A stretch of 36,881 nucleotides of DNA, from NCBI GenBank assembly GCA_964551305.1, contig CAZKBT010000033.1, positions 1-36,881 of the forward strand. Direction: 5' to 3'. The translations under genes and the position numbers were made by a program. Numbering within the stretch: position 1 is the first letter of the stretch; each line of letters begins with the position of its first letter. Shown here piece after piece: positions 33,065 through 36,881 of the stretch. The notes under the pieces were generated by a model, which did not search any database, was not told the DNA's origin, and was given only the letters and a program-made list of their open reading frames with translations. The DNA comes from JBAZDC01 sp041654595. GTDB lineage: Bacteria > Pseudomonadota > Gammaproteobacteria > Burkholderiales > Burkholderiaceae_B.

Positions 33065-33367
33065 TCACCACGCTTGCCCGTGAATGATCCGACCAATACT
33101 GGCCGGGACGCGCTGGATCTGTGGTGGCGGGGCGTCTGCGTTCAGGATTTCCAGCTTTCCGTTGAATTTGATCGGCTTGCCGGTTCGTGATTCGTACATG
33201 CTGATTCCGGCCTCGCCGTACAGCTCAAGCTGTTCGAGCTTCGATTCAACTACCAGGCCCGAGTAATTTGCACCCCAAATAGGGCCGTCTCGACCCTCGA
33301 AACGGCTGTGTAGATACCATTCGCGCAAGAATTCTCTGACGCTATCCGCGCTTGGTTGGGACGTCAT
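33065..33367 (-). CDS. Hypothetical phage protein, 100 residues
   Basis: It starts in an ATGA overlap with the 54-residue gene before it and has no ribosome site of its own. The sequence is mixed (VREFLREWYLHSRFEGRDG, then FNGKLEILNADAPPPQIQRV) with no known motif. Soluble. Function unknown. Confidence 0.55.
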   Translation of the reverse strand: MTSQPSADSVREFLREWYLHSRFEGRDGPIWGANYSGLVVESKLEQLELYGEAGISMYESRTGKPIKFNGKLEILNADAPPPQIQRVPASIGRIIHGQAW

Positions 33368-33528
33368 TCCAGCATTCCAGCAAGCTTTGCCCGGTGGTTG
33401 ATGTAGTAATCCAGTCGCTGCCGGATTTCAGCGGGCCGCAGATCGTCGGACCGTGTACTTTCTTTCTTGATATATCGATCGCAATCAGAAATGGCGGAAA
33501 GGATTTTCTTCCGTGTCGATTCATTCAT
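33364..33528 (-). CDS. Hypothetical phage protein, 54 residues, first gene of the early operon
   Basis: ATG 33528 is set by a strong GGAGAT ribosome site; a longer frame upstream runs through what looks like an untranslated leader. The protein is helical and charged (STRKKILSAISDCDRYIKKE, then RPAEIRQRLDYYINHRAKL), a pattern of small phage regulators or structural helices. It is coupled to the next gene by ATGA. Confidence 0.6.
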   Translation of the reverse strand: MNESTRKKILSAISDCDRYIKKESTRSDDLRPAEIRQRLDYYINHRAKLAGMLE

Positions 33529-33531
33529 ATC

Positions 33532-33865
33532 TATCTCCTTTGTCATCAGGCTCCGCACTCGCTTGAATGCGGACTCGGATAACTCCGGACACCCAGCTTC
33601 AGACGGTTCCTGCTTGCTGGTTGTCACGCGGCTCTGTCGGCTCTGGGGCTTTCCGCTTACTGACCCCTTCTTCGCGTCCACCCGATTGCAGCTCGGGCTA
33701 GGGCATTCCTCTTTCGGCTTCAGCGCTGCAGATCCACTTCGGGGTACTGGCGCTCTCGCATGGGCTTGCGGTTACTGCAATCCGCCTGGGCGGGTACTGC
33801 TACATCCCTTTCGCCCTACTTGGTGACCTTGGGTCTAGCCGTTCTTTGCGAGTGGTGATGCGATG
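33532..33865 (-). other. Long, hairpin-rich leader of the phage early operon
   Basis: Between the early promoter (33871-33899) and the first gene (33528) lie about 335 bases, GC-rich and purine-biased when read as RNA on the minus strand. Several stems are visible: TCCGCA/TGCGGA (with an extra TC/GA step), CCCGA/TCGGG around GCTGCAA, CCAGC/GCTGG, GGGG/CCCC and GGGCG/CGCCC. No gene with a start signal is seen on either strand. I take it as a structured untranslated RNA, such as an antitermination or processing leader, or a separate non-coding RNA. Confidence 0.5.
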
Positions 33866-33870
33866 ACTGA

Positions 33871-33899
33871 AGTATAGAAAGTCTAGACTATATTGTCAA
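33871..33899 (-). promoter_or_regulatory. Early leftward prophage promoter with operator
   Basis: On the minus strand TTGACA (33899-33894), 17 bases, TATACT (33876-33871): almost a perfect sigma-70 promoter. The spacer contains the perfect palindrome AGTCTAGACT (33880-33889). The related word GACTATA occurs at 33886 and again at 33909. These are probable repressor operators. A weak promoter may start in the other direction with TTGACT at 33907. Confidence 0.75.
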
Positions 33900-33964
33900 G
33901 AAAATATTGACTATAGATAGAAAAACTAGATTTCAGGAGGTGAGGTGGCTGTTGAGAGCTTTAA

Positions 33965-34219
33965 CTATTTGGGGTAAAGCTTGGAGAGTTCTTTCTTCGC
34001 TTTCTGAGCCAAGTCAGCCGCCACGATAAACATAAGCTGACGATCTGCACCATTGATGCAGTCAAATTGAGATGGGCATGCCGCCCAGGCGTTTAGCAAT
34101 GAGGCCGCCTTATTGAGGTGATCCATTCCTTGGTCCCAAGTGCAAAATAGTGATGCGCCAGGAGCGTCGAGATCATCTTCGGTAGATGCTGCTCTTTGTT
34201 GTTCTGCGTTATCATCCAT
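33965..34219 (-). CDS. 84-residue prophage protein under LexA control
   Basis: ATG 34219, with AGGA eight bases before, gives 84 residues: an acidic N-terminus (MDDNAEQQRAASTEDDLDAP), then a helical part LNKAASLLNAWAACPSQF and LIVAADLAQKAKKELS-like end (FIVAADLAQKAKKELSKLYP). The layout recalls the DUF3077-like small proteins of Pseudomonas, but the match is not firm. A LexA-type box 92 bases upstream suggests it is made on DNA damage. Because it sits next to the early promoter and no phage repressor with a cleavage domain is visible, an antirepressor role is possible; that is inference. Confidence 0.6.
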   Translation of the reverse strand: MDDNAEQQRAASTEDDLDAPGASLFCTWDQGMDHLNKAASLLNAWAACPSQFDCINGADRQLMFIVAADLAQKAKKELSKLYPK

Positions 34220-34254
34220 TTCGCTATCCTCACATATAGCAAATTTGCGGTACC

Positions 34255-34290
34255 ACGCCCCGGAGGGTCCAAGCTCCGGGGCGTTTCTCT
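34255..34290 (+). terminator. Strong hairpin, terminator on the plus strand
   Basis: ACGCCCCGGAG (34255-34265) pairs perfectly with CTCCGGGGCGT (34274-34284) around an 8-base loop, followed by TTCTCTTT. On the plus strand it reads as a terminator. On the minus strand it lies in the untranslated leader of the 84-residue gene, without a T-run, and may influence its translation. Confidence 0.6.
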
Positions 34291-34310
34291 TTGGCGTCCG
34301 TAAATAATAC

Positions 34311-34326
34311 CTGTATGTTTGTACAG
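34311..34326 (-). promoter_or_regulatory. LexA (SOS) box
   Basis: CTGTATGTTTGTACAG matches the CTGT-N8-ACAG SOS box, with TA-rich spacer and a following TA as in strong sites. On the minus strand a TATTAT -10 element (plus-strand 34304-34309 region) lies right beside it, with T-rich -35 candidates beyond, so the box covers the promoter spacer of the 84-residue gene. Confidence 0.75.
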
Positions 34327-34572
34327 TAAAAAGGGTAACGAAAGGCTCAGATTGTGGATAACACTCCAAAAGCCAACGGGGAAAGGGCGTGTAGATTTTC
34401 TAGGTATTTACCCGATTGGAAAGGGCGGGGAATGGGCGTATGTGGGGACGGGAGAGGGCGATAAACGATTAGAGTAAAAACCCTCAGAAACAACTGTTCG
34501 AGCTTGCCTTATAGTCTAGCGGGTACTGGGCTCCCGAAGGAGCTTATTCTTCTCGTCTTCAGTGGGGAAAAT

Positions 34573-35100
34573 GTGAGTATTTCAGATTGGCTAATGATTG
34601 CGGCGGTTCTAACCGGTCCGCTAATTGCGGTTCGGCTGTCACGTCACCTAGACAATAGGCGCGAAATTCGCGATAGGAAGTTGGTGATATTTAAGACATT
34701 AATGGCTACGAGGACCACGCTACTATCGCCGCATCATGTCGAGGCACTGAACCGCATTGACTTAGAGTTTGGTGCTACACATCGTAAAGAAAAAGAGGTG
34801 ATCGAGGCGTGGAAAGCGTATCTCGATCTTCTGAATGACACCTCGATTCCTTTAGATCAGTGGGTTACTCGCCGCATTGATTTGCTTGTTGAGCTGCTAC
34901 ACAAAATGGCTCGTGTGTTGAGCTACGAGTTCGATAAAACGCACATTAAGAACTCCTCATACTATCCACGAGGCTATGGCGAGCTCGAAGAAGACCAAGC
35001 AGCTATTCGACTAGGCGTTAAGGCGTTGCTGGAGGGGCGGCTAGAAATACCGATGAGAATTACCAACTTGCCTAGATCTAATTCATCTAGCGGCTCGTAA
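34573..35100 (+). CDS. DUF6680-like membrane-anchored protein
   Basis: The chosen GTG at 34573 gives 175 residues beginning VSISDWLMIAAVLTGPLIAVRLSRHLD, a single N-terminal membrane helix followed by a basic stretch RREIRDRKLVIFKTLMATRTTLLSPHHVEALNRIDLEF. This opening and the ATR-LSP-HVEALN run are what I remember of DUF6680 proteins. The C-terminal half is helical with EAWKAYLDLLND and ends Ser-rich. It is AT-rich compared with the core, monocistronic and opposite in direction to the early operon, as expected of a phage cargo gene. The function is unknown. A longer frame from 34504 lacks a ribosome site. Confidence 0.65.
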   Translation: MSISDWLMIAAVLTGPLIAVRLSRHLDNRREIRDRKLVIFKTLMATRTTLLSPHHVEALNRIDLEFGATHRKEKEVIEAWKAYLDLLNDTSIPLDQWVTRRIDLLVELLHKMARVLSYEFDKTHIKNSSYYPRGYGELEEDQAAIRLGVKALLEGRLEIPMRITNLPRSNSSSGS

Positions 35101-35109
35101 GCCGCAGGC

Positions 35110-35133
35110 AAAAGAAAACCCGCCGAAGCGGGT
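35110..35133 (-). terminator. Intrinsic terminator on the minus strand
   Basis: Read on the minus strand, ACCCGC-TTCG-GCGGGT (35133-35118) followed by TTTCTTTT. It ends the 76-residue gene that stops at 35150 and faces the DUF6680-like gene. Confidence 0.8.
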
Positions 35134-35149
35134 AACATATGGTGAATGG

Positions 35150-35380
35150 CTACCGCCTATAGATTTGGTGCATGTAGTCCTCAAGTTCTTGGGCCGCGCT
35201 GCGAATGGGCGGGTGATAGCCTCTGGTGCTAAGGAAGCTGGGATGTGAAATCTTTTCCTGGTCGCGCTGTTTAGCGTCTTCTTCGAAGTTTTTTAGTAGT
35301 TGGGCGCGCCGTTGATCGGGAGGTACATTATCGAGCAAGTTATACCTCGTGGCGGGCACGTCCTTCATTAGCTTTCCCAT
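35150..35380 (-). CDS. Hypothetical protein, 76 residues
   Basis: ATG 35380 has AGGAGAGA just upstream. The protein is soluble, charged and Gln/Arg-rich (VPPDQRRAQLLKNFEEDAKQ), with a HPSFLSTRGYHPPIRSAAQEL segment near its end. No family recognised. It forms a single-gene unit closed by the terminator at 35110-35133. Confidence 0.55.
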   Translation of the reverse strand: MGKLMKDVPATRYNLLDNVPPDQRRAQLLKNFEEDAKQRDQEKISHPSFLSTRGYHPPIRSAAQELEDYMHQIYRR

Positions 35381-35705
35381 TATCTCTCCTTGTGGGTTTT
35401 GATTAGGAAGGGGTAGCATATTTATCGGCGATCTTGACGCCAGTCAGTAGATTCTCTCGTAGACGTGATCCTACTGCTGAGTATATTGTTACTACCCGTT
35501 TCGCGAAATCGTCTCTCCGTTGGGAAAGTGAGTATTCAATTGCGTATTCGTTTCATTTCTGTTTACGTCATTTGTCCGCCCGTAGTGCTACCCACACAGC
35601 GTACTGGGCAATAGCAACCTTGCTTTTGATCAGATTCAGGCGCGTCCTTAAGATAAAACGGCCGGGCGAGAGTGAGCGTATGAGTGCTGCACACACCATT
35701 ATTCT

Positions 35706-35752
35706 TGTAACTACAAAAATAGCTTTACCAGTCCATTTAATGTAGCTACAAT
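35706..35752 (+). promoter_or_regulatory. brnTA promoter with two operator-like dyads
   Basis: TTTACC (35724-35729), 17 bases, TACAAT (35747-35752) is a good promoter whose -10 overlaps the perfect palindrome TGTAGCTACA (35741-35750). A second copy of the dyad, TGTAACTACA, lies 35 bases upstream (35706-35715). BrnA-type antitoxins repress their own promoters, so these are likely its sites. The rest of 35420-35705 holds no gene I can support. Confidence 0.65.
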
Positions 35753-35758
35753 AATTCA

Positions 35759-36028
35759 ATGAATATCACCTTTGACCCTGTGAAAGACAGATCCAACCAG
35801 ACGAAACACGGATTGTCTTTGGCGGTTGCGGCCGGCCTGGATTGGCCCGAGGTTTTGGTCAAGCCTGACACCCGCCGCGACTACGGCGAGCTGCGCGAAA
35901 TAGGGTACGGGGTGATCGGTGATCGCTTGTACTGCGTGGTGTTCACGCAGCGACGCGACACCATACATGTGATCAGCCTGCGTAAGGCAAACTCACGGGA
36001 GGTACGAAGCTATGTCGCACAAACGTAA
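35759..36028 (+). CDS. brnT: BrnT family toxin
   Basis: An 89-residue ribonuclease toxin of the RelE-like BrnT family. The pattern is clear: NITFDPVKDRSNQTKHGLSL at the start, TRRDYGELREIGYGVIGDRLYCVVFTQR in the middle and VISLRKANSREVRSY at the end. It should cut RNA and stop growth unless bound by BrnA. The start lies only seven bases after the predicted -10 element and has no ribosome site, so the mRNA may be leaderless. It overlaps brnA by 17 bases. Confidence 0.9.
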   Translation: MNITFDPVKDRSNQTKHGLSLAVAAGLDWPEVLVKPDTRRDYGELREIGYGVIGDRLYCVVFTQRRDTIHVISLRKANSREVRSYVAQT

Positions 36029-36284
36029 ATTGATCATGCCCACCGAGGCAGAGGACGCGGCGATCAATGCCGGTATCGCCGCGGATCCGGATACCTACGA
36101 GCTAAGCGAAAGCGAATTCAAACAATTGAAGCGAGCAGGGCGCCCACGTAGCGCGCAACCGAAAGTGTCCCTGACAGTGCGCTATGACGCGGACATCATC
36201 GAGGCGTTCAAGGCTGGTGGCGATGGCTGGCAGACCAGAATGAATCATGCGCTGCGCGACTGGCTCAAGACGCATCGCGTATAG
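36012..36284 (+). CDS. brnA: BrnA family antitoxin
   Basis: A 90-residue antitoxin. The first half (MPTEAEDAAINAGIAADPDTYELSESEF, split around residues 9-37) binds the toxin; the second half is a ribbon-helix-helix DNA-binding domain, VSLTVRYDADIIEAFKAGG then GWQTRMNHALRDWLKTH. Both are typical of BrnA. A GAGG site precedes the ATG inside brnT. In known pairs the complex represses its own promoter. The toxin-first order matches other brnTA operons. Confidence 0.9.
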   Translation: MSHKRKLIMPTEAEDAAINAGIAADPDTYELSESEFKQLKRAGRPRSAQPKVSLTVRYDADIIEAFKAGGDGWQTRMNHALRDWLKTHRV

Positions 36285-36314
36285 GCAAAAGAAAACCCGG
36301 CGCGGGGCCGGGTT
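36284..36314 (-). terminator. Intrinsic terminator on the minus strand
   Basis: AACCCGGC (36294-36301) and GCCGGGTT (36307-36314) form the stem; read leftward it is followed by TTTTCTTTT. It lies 43 bases after the 45-residue gene on the minus strand, which it should end, and faces the brnTA stop. Confidence 0.75.
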
Positions 36315-36356
36315 AGAGAGCCCTCCAATGATGAGGGGCTGGGGCGTGTTAGTTGC

Positions 36357-36494
36357 CTATTTCTTGTCTTGATGCTGCTGTCCGGATTGCCCCTGCCCCG
36401 GCTTTTGCTCGTCTTTTTGCTGTCCGGATTTCTTTTGGTCCTGTTGGTCAGGCGCTTGCTGCTTTTCGGGCTGGTTTGATTGGTTCTGTGTCAT
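36357..36494 (-). CDS. 45-residue Gln-rich protein
   Basis: ATG 36494 has GGAG nine bases before it and the gene is followed by a terminator. About one third of the residues are Gln, with Lys, Asp, Pro and Gly and no hydrophobic core (SNQPEKQQAPDQQDQ, later KPGQGQSGQQHQDKK). The word SGQQ recurs. It should be unstructured. I do not know a function; the clean start, stop and terminator argue that it is a real gene. Confidence 0.6.
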   Translation of the reverse strand: MTQNQSNQPEKQQAPDQQDQKKSGQQKDEQKPGQGQSGQQHQDKK

Positions 36495-36598
36495 AGTTGT
36501 ACTCCAGAGAGTGTTTGGTCCGCGCCTATCAGAATGATTTAGCTACGGCTTTGGTTCGGTTAAGGTAGGGCAGTAGACCTGCCGGGCCGTACTGCGTC

Positions 36599-36778
36599 TT
36601 AATAAGGCAGGCCGGGGAATTTCTCTTTCATTAAGCGAAGGATTTTGCGGCGAACTTGTATCCGACTTTTACTATGGCCGATTTCGTCTAATGGCGATGG
36701 CGGGGGCGGCGGCCAGTCCATATCCATCGCCTTTTGCTCGGATTGAAGAGTTCTTAAGAAGGGGAGAATATATGTCAT
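36599..36778 (-). CDS. Hypothetical protein, 59 residues
   Basis: ATG 36778 has GGAGC eight bases upstream. The product has a Pro-rich middle (MDWPPPPPSPLDE) and a basic end (HSKSRIQVRRKILRLMKEKF). No family recognised. It lies 105 bases before the Gln-rich gene on the same strand. Confidence 0.5.
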   Translation of the reverse strand: MTYILPFLRTLQSEQKAMDMDWPPPPPSPLDEIGHSKSRIQVRRKILRLMKEKFPGLPY

Positions 36779-36827
36779 GATGGCTCCAAGAGCTTCCTAG
36801 CGGATTCGCGTCAAATCTGATCTAGGA

Positions 36828-36881
36828 TTATTTCCCTTGGCGAATCATTGCGGCTTCGATGAAACCGGTGTGCAAAGGGCG
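36828..36881 (-). CDS. C-terminal end of a gene entering from the right
   Basis: A minus-strand frame open from the window edge ends at 36828 and gives 17 residues (HTGFIEAAMIRQGK at its end). It fits as the tail of the next phage gene in the leftward set, but it is too short to identify. Confidence 0.3.
   Translation of the reverse strand, partial: RPLHTGFIEAAMIRQGK

Noticed and set aside
33945..33977. GGAGG followed by GTG and a ten-codon frame just right of the early operator, as a stub of a repressor gene
   Set aside because: Too short to be supported and it overlaps the end of the 84-residue gene on the other strand.
35434..35745. A 103-codon plus-strand frame before brnT, and a 63-codon minus-strand frame at 35568-35759
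   Set aside because: No ribosome site, odd composition, and they cover the brnTA promoter and its operators.
26073..36881. A second copy of the tRNA-Lys 3' end as attR
   Set aside because: No copy found by reading, so the right end is taken to lie outside the window.

Overview
The window joins two unlike pieces of DNA. Bases 1 to about 2100 are very GC-rich and read, all on the minus strand, as actinobacterial genes (a gene running off the edge, a LemA protein, orotate phosphoribosyltransferase pyrE and an unknown gene). From about 2105 onward everything looks betaproteobacterial, most like the family Alcaligenaceae (Bordetella/Achromobacter relatives): TldD, DAHP synthase, glycolate oxidase GlcDEF, MnmA, a GST, PurB and cytochrome c' are all of that type. 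The seam cuts tldD, which lacks its N-terminal quarter, so an assembly chimera is the simplest explanation.

Bases 2105-19102 are core genome. An EctR-like MarR regulator and a divergent EctB-like aminotransferase converge on an ehuABCD-type ectoine/hydroxyectoine importer. Next comes a DAHP synthase gene preceded by a clear transcription attenuator: a leader peptide loaded with Phe, Tyr and Trp codons, then an intrinsic terminator with a matching antiterminator strand. A D-lactate-dehydrogenase-like flavoprotein, glcDEF, mnmA, gst, purB and a cytochrome c' gene follow.

Bases 19103-25990 are an accessory block with visibly lower GC. It holds three genes with the marks of type III secretion effectors: two paralogous leucine-rich-repeat proteins ending in an IpaH/SspH-type NEL E3 ubiquitin ligase domain (catalytic Cys in C-x-D-R), and a papain-like cysteine protease candidate. 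Upstream of each is a promoter motif of the HrpL type (GGAACC-N15-CCACTCA in both ligase genes, a weaker version in front of the protease), so the three appear to form one regulon driven by a HrpL/BtrS-like ECF sigma factor. An mgtC-type membrane gene sits among them. No secretion machinery is in the window. I consider this the most interesting part.

Bases 25997-36881 are a prophage or related integrative element at a tRNA-Lys(CUU) gene: tyrosine recombinase and excisionase-like protein, a long leftward early operon with SSB, a YqaJ-type exonuclease, an ERF annealing protein and a coiled-coil companion, an early promoter with an operator palindrome, a LexA-type SOS box, a DUF6680-like gene, a BrnT/BrnA toxin-antitoxin pair with its own operators, and several tiny proteins. 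The right end of the element lies beyond the window.
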